Below are positions 28,442 through 36,159 of a stretch of DNA of 40,887 nucleotides, in pieces (position 1 is the stretch's first letter; every line of letters begins with the position of its first letter). A model generated the notes under the pieces. It saw only the letters and a program-made list of their open reading frames with translations, was not told the DNA's origin and made no database searches. Position numbers and translations under genes: made by a program. This DNA is from a virus. The stretch lies in the IMG/VR virus record IMGVR_UViG_3300045241_000165, positions 1 to 40,887 of that record; one strand, given 5' to 3'.

Positions 28442-28659
28442 ACCAGGCGCGCCCCGTTGACCGGATCCCAGGCGATGACCGCGCCCGAGCTGAAGGGTTG
28501 CTGCACCTCGGTGTCGCTCACGGCCGTCTCCGGCGCGAGCGGCACGCCGAGGTAGTTGCCCTCCTCGCGGTACGCGTTCCAGAGCTTGTAGATCGCGCCG
28601 TCGGTGTTGAGCTCACCGCCGCCCGCCGCGGCCCAGATGATGTGATCGACCATGCTCAT
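28438..28659 (-). CDS. LGFP-like wall-binding module protein
   Basis: 73 aa, ATG behind GAGGTGA. YREEGNYLGVPLAPETAV followed by QQPFSSGAVIAWDPVNGARL follows the LGFP repeat plan (LGxP ... F-x-GG-x-I-x-W-x-P-x-x-GA), common in cell-wall proteins of actinomycetes. A single repeat. Likely tethers the adjacent peptidase to the wall or forms part of a tail-tip protein. Confidence 0.6.
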   Translation of the reverse strand: MSMVDHIIWAAAGGGELNTDGAIYKLWNAYREEGNYLGVPLAPETAVSDTEVQQPFSSGAVIAWDPVNGARLV

Positions 28660-28711
28660 GCCGTCACCTCTTTCGCCACGCCATTGTGCCGACGATCAAT
28701 CAACTGGTCGG

Positions 28712-28933
28712 TCATACGGGTGCCGGCACTTCGGTGACCAGCGTCTGGTGGTCGGCGGCGAGGTAGCAGACCGAGTTGTTGAGGATGACCTGGTACTGCG
28801 CGTCGTCGCTGAGGGTGTAGATCGGATAGTCGGGGCCGAAGTCGGTACCGGGCAGAAAGGTGTGGTCCGCCGACGGGCCGACGCTGATGACCATGTTGTT
28901 GTTGTTGGCTGCAGTCGCGACCTGGAAGCTCAT
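28712..28933 (-). CDS. 73-aa hypothetical, tail-fibre region
   Basis: ATG in ATGA overlap. Beta-rich sequence (NNNNMVISVGPSADHTFLPG, YQVILNNSVCYLAAD) typical of small fibre or attachment proteins. No family is recognised. A 52-bp gap with the next gene's ribosome binding site follows. Confidence 0.65.
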   Translation of the reverse strand: MSFQVATAANNNNMVISVGPSADHTFLPGTDFGPDYPIYTLSDDAQYQVILNNSVCYLAADHQTLVTEVPAPV

Positions 28934-29292
28934 ACCGCCACCTGCCAGCGGCCGACGCCATCCATCTGCTCGCAGTGGGTCTTGACGTGGCCGCCAGTCA
29001 GCTGCAGCGGCAAGCCGCTGGGTAGATCCGCGGGGCACGGGCAGCCATCGTGGTCGGCCAGGTACACGAACATCTCCTGGACCAGCGGCGGCTGGGCGCC
29101 GCCACCGACGGGTTGGGTGCTGACCGCCCCGCACACCGGGCAGGTGACGGCCGCATAGTTGTGGTTGTGCGAACCGTCCATGTTCTGGATGTAGCCAACG
29201 TCGGTGGGCTGGATAGAGCCGCTGTGGCCGGCGTCGTCGTGGGTGACGATCCAGGTATCGCCGGAGGTGAAGTCGGACACAAAGACGCTCAC
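28930..29292 (-). CDS. 120-aa protein with Cys/His clusters, fibre region
   Basis: GTG in a GTGA overlap with the fibre gene. Features SDFTSGDTWIVTHDDAGHSG, TCPVCGAVS, GCPCPADLP and GGHVKTHCEQMD. The cysteines suggest a metal or disulfide-stabilised small domain. Possibly a fibre accessory or chaperone; inferred from position. Confidence 0.65.
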   Translation of the reverse strand: MSVFVSDFTSGDTWIVTHDDAGHSGSIQPTDVGYIQNMDGSHNHNYAAVTCPVCGAVSTQPVGGGAQPPLVQEMFVYLADHDGCPCPADLPSGLPLQLTGGHVKTHCEQMDGVGRWQVAV

Positions 29293-30299
29293 GGGTTGGC
29301 CTCCGCGGTGATGAAGCTCGTCGGATCAAGCGTCGTAAATGACGATGCGCCAGTAGCCGTCACTGTCGCGTAATAACGGAACGCGCCCACCTCTGCGATA
29401 TCGACAACCGGCTGGGCGCAGTTTGTTGTGGAAAAGCTGCCGTTCTTGGTCATTGTGGGAGTGACAGCCTTCTTTGCAGCGAACGAAATAGTTTGACCTA
29501 TGACTGCGCCTGCTGAGCCATAGGCAGCAAAGAACAGCAGCGAATTGCTGCCCCCTCCAAACTTTTCGTAATAGCGGAGGCACCGCGCCAGGTCGTCGGC
29601 CGGGTGCAGCGGCACGTAGTTGGCAGCCTGCGAGCCGAGCACCAGCATGGCATTGTCGAGATACACCGTGTTGCCGATCGTCGAGACAAACAGACCCGGC
29701 TGGAAGTACTGCGTACCAGCGGGGATGGTCACCGTGAACGTCAGCGTTTCATAGAGACCGCTGCCCGAGTGGTAGGCACCGTACTGGTAGTTGTTGGCGC
29801 CGGCGTTCAGATTGGCGCCCAGGCGCGCCGAGTTAGGCGTGCTGCACTTCACCCGCGCTGAAAGCGTCACCGTCTTGCCCAGCAGCGAGCCGAACTCGAC
29901 GGTGAGGTGCATCGATTGGATCAGGCGGTTGGTGGGGTCGGCCAGCGCGCCGAAACTCACCGCCGCGCAGGCGCCCACCCCGCTGCCGCCGTCGGTGTTG
30001 GTTGTGTCGCGGGTCACCGAGGCCGTGCCACCAGCGGCGGCCGCCACCTGCCACATGTCGGCGGTCAGCAGGCCACTGGCGAACGGGCCGTTGCCGCGCT
30101 GCCAAACCTCTAGGCCGCCGTTGATGAGTAGGTTGGGACGCGCGACGTCGATCTGCAGGCCATGCACCCCGTCGTGGACGTGGGTGCTGACCGCCGCCGC
30201 CAGCTGCTGCACGTCCTCCTTTTTGAAGGGGTCGGTCGCTTCCGTGGCGCGTGGAAATGAGGGACCGGTGTAGTTCGGGTCGCTGGCGATACGGACCAT
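29289..30299 (-). CDS. Tail fibre / receptor-binding protein
   Basis: 336 aa from the ATG at 30299 (ATGA overlap; an ATG 21 bp upstream is unlikely). Residues 1-50 form a short attachment region. From about 54, NLLINGGLEVWQRG, SGLLTADMWQVAAAA and SVTRDTT are the hallmark of fibre-type jelly-roll domains that recur in phage tail proteins. LHPADDLARCLRYYEKFGGG follows, then a C-terminal beta region. Expected to bind the host surface. G+C is lower in its 3' third (29,330-29,560), as if the tip region had been exchanged. Confidence 0.8.
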   Translation of the reverse strand: MVRIASDPNYTGPSFPRATEATDPFKKEDVQQLAAAVSTHVHDGVHGLQIDVARPNLLINGGLEVWQRGNGPFASGLLTADMWQVAAAAGGTASVTRDTTNTDGGSGVGACAAVSFGALADPTNRLIQSMHLTVEFGSLLGKTVTLSARVKCSTPNSARLGANLNAGANNYQYGAYHSGSGLYETLTFTVTIPAGTQYFQPGLFVSTIGNTVYLDNAMLVLGSQAANYVPLHPADDLARCLRYYEKFGGGSNSLLFFAAYGSAGAVIGQTISFAAKKAVTPTMTKNGSFSTTNCAQPVVDIAEVGAFRYYATVTATGASSFTTLDPTSFITAEANP

Positions 30300-32242
30300 C
30301 AGGCCGCCTCCGGACTCCACTGCACAGCCTTGATGTGCAGGCTGCCGCGCCAGGTGCGTCCGATCTCATCGAAGGCCTGGCTGATCGAGTAGTCGGTGAT
30401 CGACAACTGCTGCGTCTGCTCGGTGGGCAGCACCACGGTGACCGCGCCTGGGTTGTCGACGGCCTGCTCGACCAGGTGCTGGATCTCGTTGCGGCCGATG
30501 CGCAGTGGCACCCCGTCGCGGCGCACCAGCCCATCGGCGCACAGGATGTCGCACTCGAACGACATGTAGCGGTTGGGACGTAGGGCGTGGCCCACCGCAA
30601 ACGCGCTCACCAGCGGGCTGGCGGTGGCCGCCACGTTCTGCAGGTGCACGCGGAACTGGCCCAGCACCGCCGTGGCGTCGGTGGGCAGCTGCGCCTCCTC
30701 GTAGATCTGCGAGTCGAACTGATTCGGCAGCGTGGTCCAGGCCAGCAGCGTCGGGTCGAGCTTGTAGTCGATGGTCACGAAGTTATTCGCGTCCAGCTTC
30801 GGGCCGGTGATGGCGAAGTGGCGCAGGCTCTTGCGGCTGGCGTGGTAGGTGCCGTGCCAGATCGGCAGCTCAACCCAGCCGTCGCCCACATCGAACAGAT
30901 ACGCCGAGCACGTCGGCGGGTTGGCGCTGCACGGGTTGATCATGTAGCCGATCGAGCCATCCGAAAAGCCCGACCAGGTGCGCGTGTGGCCCGCGGGCGC
31001 GTCGATGCTGCTTTCAAACAGCGCCTGGCCGACGACGCCCTGCACGCCGTGGATCAGCGAGCCGTGCCACACGTCCACGCGGACGATGCCCGAGGCCTGC
31101 GACGACAGCGCCGAGGCCTGCGAGCCGGGCACGAAGCCGCCGAACTTCATCAGGTGACTCTGAAAGGTGTCCGGGTTGTACAGCCAGCCGTAGGCAAACA
31201 CGTCGCCCACGCCACAGAAGGCGGTCATCTGCCCGCGCACCGGGCCCGAGTTGTCGATCATCCGCTCGGGCCCGATCTCCTCGAGCGACAGGTCATTGTT
31301 CAAGCGCAGGAACGAGCGACCGTAGCTGATGTACAGGCTGTTTTCGAACTGGCCGGCGTACTTGCCCCCGTCCAGGCTCCTGGCCATCTTCAGAAATGGA
31401 AACAGCGGGTGATCGTCGCCGGTGGCATCCAGCGTGTACAGCCCATCGGTCTTGGCGACCACCATCGTGCCGGCGGCGGTCGCCAGCAGGTTGGTGATGG
31501 GCGAACCCTTGTCGCCGGCACGGAAAATCAGGTTGGTGTAGTTGTCCTCGTTGGTCGGGTCGGCGTTGGTGTCGCACTTTCTCAAGCGGTTGACGTCGTC
31601 CGCCCACCAGAACTCCCGTCCCAGCGGCAAGAAGGCCAGCGAACTGAACGTGGCCATCGGCGTGTAGGTCGCCCCGTCGACGGTGTATTGCGCCGGGCCC
31701 GCGCTCAGCGCGAACCAGGCACGCTGCAGCCCGTCGAAGTTGCTGGTGAACACCGCGGTGTTGAGGATGGCGATGCCGCCGCCGAAGTCTTTGACCACCG
31801 CCCAGGTGTTGACGCCGTCGGCCTTTTTGAGCACGTAACGGCCCTGGGCGCAGTACAGCTTGCCGCCGAGCTCGAAGAAGCTCCGCACGCCGGCCACGCT
31901 GTCGCGCACCGGCGGGACGTAGGTGCTCAGCTGCGGACCTTTGCACCACGGCCACACCGACAGGTCGACGCCCATCGCCTGGGCGTAGCGGAAGTCCTGC
32001 CATTTGTCCTGGATGCGCATGCCGAAGCCCAGCGCCAGGCTCTCGTACGGCTCCTGGCGATCGCTGGTCGGGCTGGTGCCGCCGTAGCTGTAGTCGGGCG
32101 GCACCACCGCGCTCAGGTCCTGTGTCTTCGAGCTCACGAGCTGCACGTTGGGCTTCTTGGGGTCGGTGGTGCCCAGCAGCAGGCCGGTGCCATCCAGCAT
32201 GAGGTGGTACGGCCAGGGGTTGCGTCTGGAGTAGTACGCCAT
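30299..32242 (-). CDS. Large tail (hub/nozzle-like) beta protein, 647 aa
   Basis: ATG at 32242 (ATGA overlap). Many repeated beta motifs (GGKLYCAQGRYVLKKADGVN, GAQ/Gly-rich turns, FLPLGREFWWADDVNRL, DGLYTLDATGDDHPLF) suggest a beta-propeller-like body. Follows the 344-aa adaptor-like protein and precedes the fibre, as tail tubular/nozzle proteins do in short-tailed phages. No enzymatic motif seen. The function is inferred from order and fold character. Confidence 0.65.
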   Translation of the reverse strand: MAYYSRRNPWPYHLMLDGTGLLLGTTDPKKPNVQLVSSKTQDLSAVVPPDYSYGGTSPTSDRQEPYESLALGFGMRIQDKWQDFRYAQAMGVDLSVWPWCKGPQLSTYVPPVRDSVAGVRSFFELGGKLYCAQGRYVLKKADGVNTWAVVKDFGGGIAILNTAVFTSNFDGLQRAWFALSAGPAQYTVDGATYTPMATFSSLAFLPLGREFWWADDVNRLRKCDTNADPTNEDNYTNLIFRAGDKGSPITNLLATAAGTMVVAKTDGLYTLDATGDDHPLFPFLKMARSLDGGKYAGQFENSLYISYGRSFLRLNNDLSLEEIGPERMIDNSGPVRGQMTAFCGVGDVFAYGWLYNPDTFQSHLMKFGGFVPGSQASALSSQASGIVRVDVWHGSLIHGVQGVVGQALFESSIDAPAGHTRTWSGFSDGSIGYMINPCSANPPTCSAYLFDVGDGWVELPIWHGTYHASRKSLRHFAITGPKLDANNFVTIDYKLDPTLLAWTTLPNQFDSQIYEEAQLPTDATAVLGQFRVHLQNVAATASPLVSAFAVGHALRPNRYMSFECDILCADGLVRRDGVPLRIGRNEIQHLVEQAVDNPGAVTVVLPTEQTQQLSITDYSISQAFDEIGRTWRGSLHIKAVQWSPEAA

Positions 32243-33276
32243 CAGTAGGTCATCGCCACCGGGCCGAACTGGCGCTTGCGGTGCAGCGTGCGGGCCGGCA
32301 GCGGGGCCGAAAAGTGCTTGCGCGTCTCGTCGGAAAACCACGCGGCGGCGGTCTGCTGGTCGCGGATGAGCCGCTGGTTGGCCAGTGGCTCGAGCATATG
32401 CCCGAAGCGGCGCCAGGCGATCGTCAGGGCGCTGGCACACAGCCACTCGCGCTCGACCGGCGCCTCGTCGGTCTCCAGCAACAGCCCCGACTGCTGGCCA
32501 TAGAAGCCATCCACCGGGCGGCAGTGGTCATACGCGCGCTTGAGGCAGCGCAGGTACAGCGTCTCGGTGCTCTTGAAGGTACGCATGCCGGTGTTCAGGT
32601 AGAAGTCGCCGCCGTCACGCTCGACCTGGCCCTGCACGATGCGTTCGAAGGGGTCGAACGCGTTGCGGTCCTCCCCCTCGGCCAGGTAGCCGACCTGCAG
32701 CACGTCGAGCGTGTCCTGCAGCCAGTTCGCGACGACACCCAGGTTGTGGCGCGCGGAGTCGTCGGCCGGCTGGCACGCCACCTCGACGATCAGCCAGCAC
32801 TGCTTGAGGCCGTCATTCAGCAGGCGATGCGTCGTCGGCGCATCGAACGGGCCCAGGATTTCAAAGCGCTCCCCGATGCCGGCCTCACCCACGCCCTCCA
32901 GGTCCTCGTACAGGTTCTCGACCGGGAAGCCCTCCAGGTCGGCGTAGGTGTAGTTCTCCAGGTCGGCGTACGTGTTGCCCTCGTCTGAGAAGAACATGGC
33001 GGTGGCCCAGGGCAGGTCCGGCGTGATGGTGCCGCTCGGCGGGTCGTAGGTCATCACGTAGCGGTTGCGATCGAGCTCGAGCGCCGCGGTGGGGCGGTAG
33101 ATCGGCCGATCCAGCAGCGAGCTGGAGATGGCCATGCCGCTGCGGATGGGGTACGCGCTCGAGACCAGCTGCGTCTCGGTCGAGCCGCTGGTGGCGCGCA
33201 CGACGTACGTCTCGGGCCCGATATACGGGCCGGCCTCGGTGGAAAACGTCGAGCGGAACTCGGCCAGGTTGGGCAT
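32242..33276 (-). CDS. Tail adaptor-like protein, 344 aa
   Basis: ATG overlaps the stop of the Pro-rich gene. Beta-rich N-terminus (YVVRATSGSTETQLVSS), a TYADLE/TYADLE/LYEDLE repeat (about residues 103-126), and a helical C-terminal half with several aromatic residues. Position directly upstream of the 647-aa tail protein suggests a tail tubular A-like or other neck/tail connector. No diagnostic motif. Confidence 0.6.
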   Translation of the reverse strand: MPNLAEFRSTFSTEAGPYIGPETYVVRATSGSTETQLVSSAYPIRSGMAISSSLLDRPIYRPTAALELDRNRYVMTYDPPSGTITPDLPWATAMFFSDEGNTYADLENYTYADLEGFPVENLYEDLEGVGEAGIGERFEILGPFDAPTTHRLLNDGLKQCWLIVEVACQPADDSARHNLGVVANWLQDTLDVLQVGYLAEGEDRNAFDPFERIVQGQVERDGGDFYLNTGMRTFKSTETLYLRCLKRAYDHCRPVDGFYGQQSGLLLETDEAPVEREWLCASALTIAWRRFGHMLEPLANQRLIRDQQTAAAWFSDETRKHFSAPLPARTLHRKRQFGPVAMTY

Positions 33277-33437
33277 CAGTGCCCCCGCAACACGCGCCCC
33301 GGTGGCACGGGTCCAGGATCGGGCGGCAGCACGTAGTAGGGCAGCAGCGGCGGCGCCGCCAGATCTGGCAGGGGTAGCAGGTCGGGTGCCCCCGGCGCGG
33401 ATGGCTGGGGCGGCAGCGGCTCGGGATCAACCACCAT
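33276..33437 (-). CDS. 53-aa Pro/Leu-rich protein
   Basis: ATG at 33437; stop overlaps the next ATG. About one third proline (DPEPLPPQPSAPGAPDLLPL, then YYVLPPDPGPVPPG). Likely an unstructured virion linker or chaperone peptide. Confidence 0.55.
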   Translation of the reverse strand: MVVDPEPLPPQPSAPGAPDLLPLPDLAAPPLLPYYVLPPDPGPVPPGRVLRGH

Positions 33438-33639
33438 ACGTCAGGTCCTCGATCGAATTGGGCACAGCGTGCGCGGCGGCTTCCAGCGCCGCCACGCGGT
33501 TGAGGAGCGCCTGCCAGTCGTCGGGCAGCAGCAGCGTGACGCGCACGCCGTTGTCGAGCACACAGCTGACGCGGAGTTGTCCAATGTGATTGGACAGCCC
33601 TTCGCTGCGCACGTCGCCCGGCGCCTGGCTGGTCATCAT
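33427..33639 (-). CDS. 70-aa small beta/coiled protein
   Basis: ATG at 33639 in an ATGA overlap. VSCVLDNGVRVTLLLPDDWQ and a C-terminal helix ALLNRVAALEAAAHAVPNS. Unknown; a small neck/tail or assembly protein by position. Overlaps the next gene by 11 bp. Confidence 0.65.
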   Translation of the reverse strand: MMTSQAPGDVRSEGLSNHIGQLRVSCVLDNGVRVTLLLPDDWQALLNRVAALEAAAHAVPNSIEDLTYGG

Positions 33640-34088
33640 GAGGCGTCGTCCAGCGTGACGGTGGTGAGCGGCCGCCCGCGCTTTTTGATGACGATCGGCA
33701 CGTGCGGGCCGCCCTGGCTCTCGCGGTTGTCGCGCGTGTAGACGGCGTCCTGGACCTGCTTGTACACGCGCGAATACTCCGCTTCGTTGTCGAGGCCCAC
33801 CAGGCTCATCGCCTCGGGCCGCGGCATGCCCAGCCACGTCTCGGCGTCGACTACGTCCGGCGTGTTGGCGTCGCCCACGCGCAGGCCGTCCAGGCAGTAG
33901 CCGTCACGATCGACGCGCTCGACGCGCTCGGGCGGCACGAGGGCCAGCGTGTGCTCGACGGCTTCCTGGTTGTGTCGCCAGAGGCGCGTGCCGTCCTGGA
34001 ACACGATGCGAAAGAACTCGGTGGGCAGGCCGCCGAAGGTGCAGTCGGCGCGGTGGACCGTCGCGACCAGCAGCTGCGGCTCAGACAC
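33636..34088 (-). CDS. 150-aa structural-region protein
   Basis: GTG at 34088 (AGAGG 9 nt upstream; TTG at 34091 is an alternative). N-terminal beta part (LLVATVHRADCTFGGLP, FFRIVFQDGTRLWRHN), then helical PEAMSLVGLDNEAEYSRVYK and a basic C-terminus. No family is recognised; likely a head-tail joining or minor virion protein. Confidence 0.65.
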   Translation of the reverse strand: MSEPQLLVATVHRADCTFGGLPTEFFRIVFQDGTRLWRHNQEAVEHTLALVPPERVERVDRDGYCLDGLRVGDANTPDVVDAETWLGMPRPEAMSLVGLDNEAEYSRVYKQVQDAVYTRDNRESQGGPHVPIVIKKRGRPLTTVTLDDAS

Positions 34089-34269
34089 CAACGGCAGCCT
34101 CTACCGCGCGCGCGGCCGCGATCCAGGCGGTTTTGATCGCGTCGCCCAGGCCCTCCCAGGGCGGCAAGTCGTCGCCGGTGACCAGGCTCTTGCCGCCGGT
34201 CTGCATGCGGTAGGCCTCGTACGCCTCCTCAGCCAGGTGCAGGTCGCGCTGCTCGCTCGGCCCGCCCAT
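34081..34269 (-). CDS. 62-aa conserved phage protein (TGGKSLVTG type)
   Basis: EEAYEAYRMQTGGKSLVTGD followed by LPPWEGLGDAIKTAWIAAAR. This short alpha protein occurs in many phages and in bacterial genomes, usually in structural or accessory positions; role unknown. ATG overlaps the preceding stop. Confidence 0.75.
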   Translation of the reverse strand: MGGPSEQRDLHLAEEAYEAYRMQTGGKSLVTGDDLPPWEGLGDAIKTAWIAAARAVEAAVGV

Positions 34270-34727
34270 CAGAACGTCGTGACCGTGAGCGTGTTCGACA
34301 CGGCCGTGCCCTGGGCGTTGGTGCCCTGCACGTTGACGTAGTACGTCGTCTTGGTGGTCAGGCCAGTGGCGCTGATCGTCTGCGCTGCCGCCACGGTGCC
34401 GGCCGCGTTACTGGCCACCGCCGGGGTCAGGCCGTAGTTGATGCGCGAGCTGGTGACCGCCGCGTCGAAGACGACCGCCACCCCGAAGCCGGTGCTGGTC
34501 ACGTTGGTGATCTGCATGCTCAGGATCTGCGGCGCACCGGCGGGCCCGGTCTGCGTCGAGGCGCCACCCGGCCGTGTGCCGCCGCCGGTGCTCAGGTAGC
34601 CCTGGCTGGCATTGTTGGGCCAGGTGCCGGCTTTCGCCTTGCCCTCGTTGCCAGCCCAGTCCACGGGGCTGTGCGTCCACAGCCCCTGCGCCGCGCCGAC
34701 CTGGCTCTCGATGTCCGTCGCGTTCAC
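34269..34727 (-). CDS. 152-aa Ig/FN3-like domain protein
   Basis: GTG at 34727 in a GTGA overlap. Residues about 70-152 form an Ig/fibronectin-III-like domain (ILSMQITNVTSTGFGVAVVF, INYGLTPAV, TKTTYYVNVQGTNAQGTAVS, LTVTTF). Such domains on capsid or tail surfaces bind carbohydrates or mucus weakly. Likely a capsid decoration or neck protein. Confidence 0.7.
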   Translation of the reverse strand: MNATDIESQVGAAQGLWTHSPVDWAGNEGKAKAGTWPNNASQGYLSTGGGTRPGGASTQTGPAGAPQILSMQITNVTSTGFGVAVVFDAAVTSSRINYGLTPAVASNAAGTVAAAQTISATGLTTKTTYYVNVQGTNAQGTAVSNTLTVTTF

Positions 34728-35113
34728 GGCGTGCTCGCCGGCGCCTGTTTGGCACGATTCGCCTGGTAGACCACCAGGTCGGGGATCTCCTCCTCGGCGC
34801 CGCGCGTGAAGCCCTTGCGCTCGTAGTAGTCGGCGTTCGACAGCGGAGCGAGGAACTCGCTGCCGTCGGGCTTGGTCATGTGCACGTACACGTTCGGGTC
34901 GATCTGGGCGTCCGGCCCGATGACCGCCCCCTCGCGCCCCAGGCTGTTGGGTTCGAGGCCCAGCACCCACTGCGGCGAGGCCGGCGCGGGATAGCGCGCC
35001 AGCTCGTCAGCCAGCGTTGCTGGGTTCAGTTGGATCGGGGCCTGGGTCGGGCTCGGGTCCACGATCGGCGGATTCAACAGGTTCTCGGTCTGCGTCGGGG
35101 TGGTCTCGGTCAC
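34724..35113 (-). CDS. 129-aa protein with KPDGS...YYxxKG domain
   Basis: GTG at 35113 with AGGAG 7 nt upstream; a longer frame is rejected. Residues about 76-98 (MTKPDGSEFLAPLSNADYYE then RKGF) are homologous in pattern to the 214-aa protein (FLKPDGSVVQ ... YYQDKGY); both begin MTETT. The first 107 bp overlap the end of the 168-aa gene in another frame. Likely a structural protein of the head/neck region. Confidence 0.7.
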   Translation of the reverse strand: MTETTPTQTENLLNPPIVDPSPTQAPIQLNPATLADELARYPAPASPQWVLGLEPNSLGREGAVIGPDAQIDPNVYVHMTKPDGSEFLAPLSNADYYERKGFTRGAEEEIPDLVVYQANRAKQAPASTP

Positions 35114-35513
35114 GGGTGGGCTCCTGGGGCACTTTACGCACGGGGTCGGGGTACGGCCCCTTCGGCGGATCAGGGTATGGGCCAAGCGGAGGGTCGACCT
35201 GCTCGGGTGTCTGGATCTGCAGGTGTGCCTGCGGGTCGCCAGGATCACCACCCGGTGACTCGCCCAGCGAGCCGTGTACCGGCGCCGGCGGCGCACCCGT
35301 GTCGTCGATGACCTCGGTCTGCTCGGTGTGTGGCTGTTCCGGGCTGTGAAACTCGGTCTGTTGCTGCTCCTGCAGCTGGGCGCGGCGCTCGTTGACCGCG
35401 CTGAGCACCGTCGTGCGGCCGTTGGCCTGTGCCTCGATCTCGTCGAGCTCCTGGTCGCTTTCCGCGATCTTGGCCTGTTCGATCAGGTCCGCGGCACTCG
35501 CCTGCTCGCTCAT
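35007..35513 (-). CDS. 168-aa acidic Pro-rich protein
   Basis: ATG at 35513 in an ATGA overlap. Helical acidic N-terminal half (AADLIEQAKIAESDQELDEI), Gln-rich middle, and a C-terminal half with GPYPDPPKGPYPDP repeats and a highly charged end. The last 107 bp are also coding for the next gene. Composition suggests an unstructured virion or assembly protein. Confidence 0.65.
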   Translation of the reverse strand: MSEQASAADLIEQAKIAESDQELDEIEAQANGRTTVLSAVNERRAQLQEQQQTEFHSPEQPHTEQTEVIDDTGAPPAPVHGSLGESPGGDPGDPQAHLQIQTPEQVDPPLGPYPDPPKGPYPDPVRKVPQEPTRDRDHPDADREPVESADRGPEPDPGPDPTEPSNAG

Positions 35514-36154
35514 GTGGAACTCCCTCCCCTCTGGCGCTGGCGTCGCGCCTGGTCGATCGGGTCGTAGCCCTGGCCCTGGATCGGGACGCCCGCCTGGCGC
35601 GTCAGCACGCTCTGGATTTCCTCGAGGCTGCGCGTCTCGGCGGTCTCGACGCCAGCCATCAGCCGCGCGTCGGCGAGCTCTTCGCGCTGCTGGGCGCGCC
35701 GCGGCTGGATGACGCGGATGTCCTTGCCGGTTTCCTCTTTGATCTCCCTGAGATAGTCGCGGATCTCGTCGACGGTGTAGTCGTCGAATGTGTCCTCGAG
35801 CGACAGGTCCTTGTAGCGCTCGCCGGCGCGGCGGATAGCGTTGATCAGCGCCGCCTTCGTGCGCTGCTCCTCGAGCAGTCGGGGCCGCTCGACGCTCAGG
35901 TACTGCTGCTCCTCGCTGAGGCCGCCGACGCGGCCGGGCGTCTGGCCCAGCAGGCGGTAGCCCTTGTCCTGGTAATACGCGCGGTTCTGCGGGTCGCCCT
36001 GGAGTTGCACCACCGAGCCGTCCGGCTTCAGGAACCAGCGCAGCGGGTAGTTGTAGTTCTGCCCGCGGCGAGGCTGGCTGGCGACGGCCGGCGTGGCCTG
36101 CAGCAGACTGTCCAGGAACGCGCTGCCGCTCAGCGGCGCGGTGGTCTCGGTCAT
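35510..36154 (-). CDS. 214-aa head/neck protein with KPDGS...YYxxKG domain
   Basis: ATG five bases after the capsid gene stop. Residues 35-70 (YPLRWFLKPDGSVVQLQGDP, RAYYQDKGYRLLG) match the paralogous domain in the 129-aa protein. The rest is a charged helical region (LREIKEETGKDIRVIQPRRA). Position directly after the major capsid protein suggests a head-completion or decoration role. Confidence 0.7.
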   Translation of the reverse strand: MTETTAPLSGSAFLDSLLQATPAVASQPRRGQNYNYPLRWFLKPDGSVVQLQGDPQNRAYYQDKGYRLLGQTPGRVGGLSEEQQYLSVERPRLLEEQRTKAALINAIRRAGERYKDLSLEDTFDDYTVDEIRDYLREIKEETGKDIRVIQPRRAQQREELADARLMAGVETAETRSLEEIQSVLTRQAGVPIQGQGYDPIDQARRQRQRGGSST

Positions 36155-36159
36155 GACGG

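Noticed and set aside
30587-32248. Long plus-strand open frame (553 aa) opposite the 647-aa tail gene
   Set aside because: Arg/Val/Gly/His-rich translation without domains; it mirrors a well-supported minus-strand gene, as expected from high-G+C codon bias.
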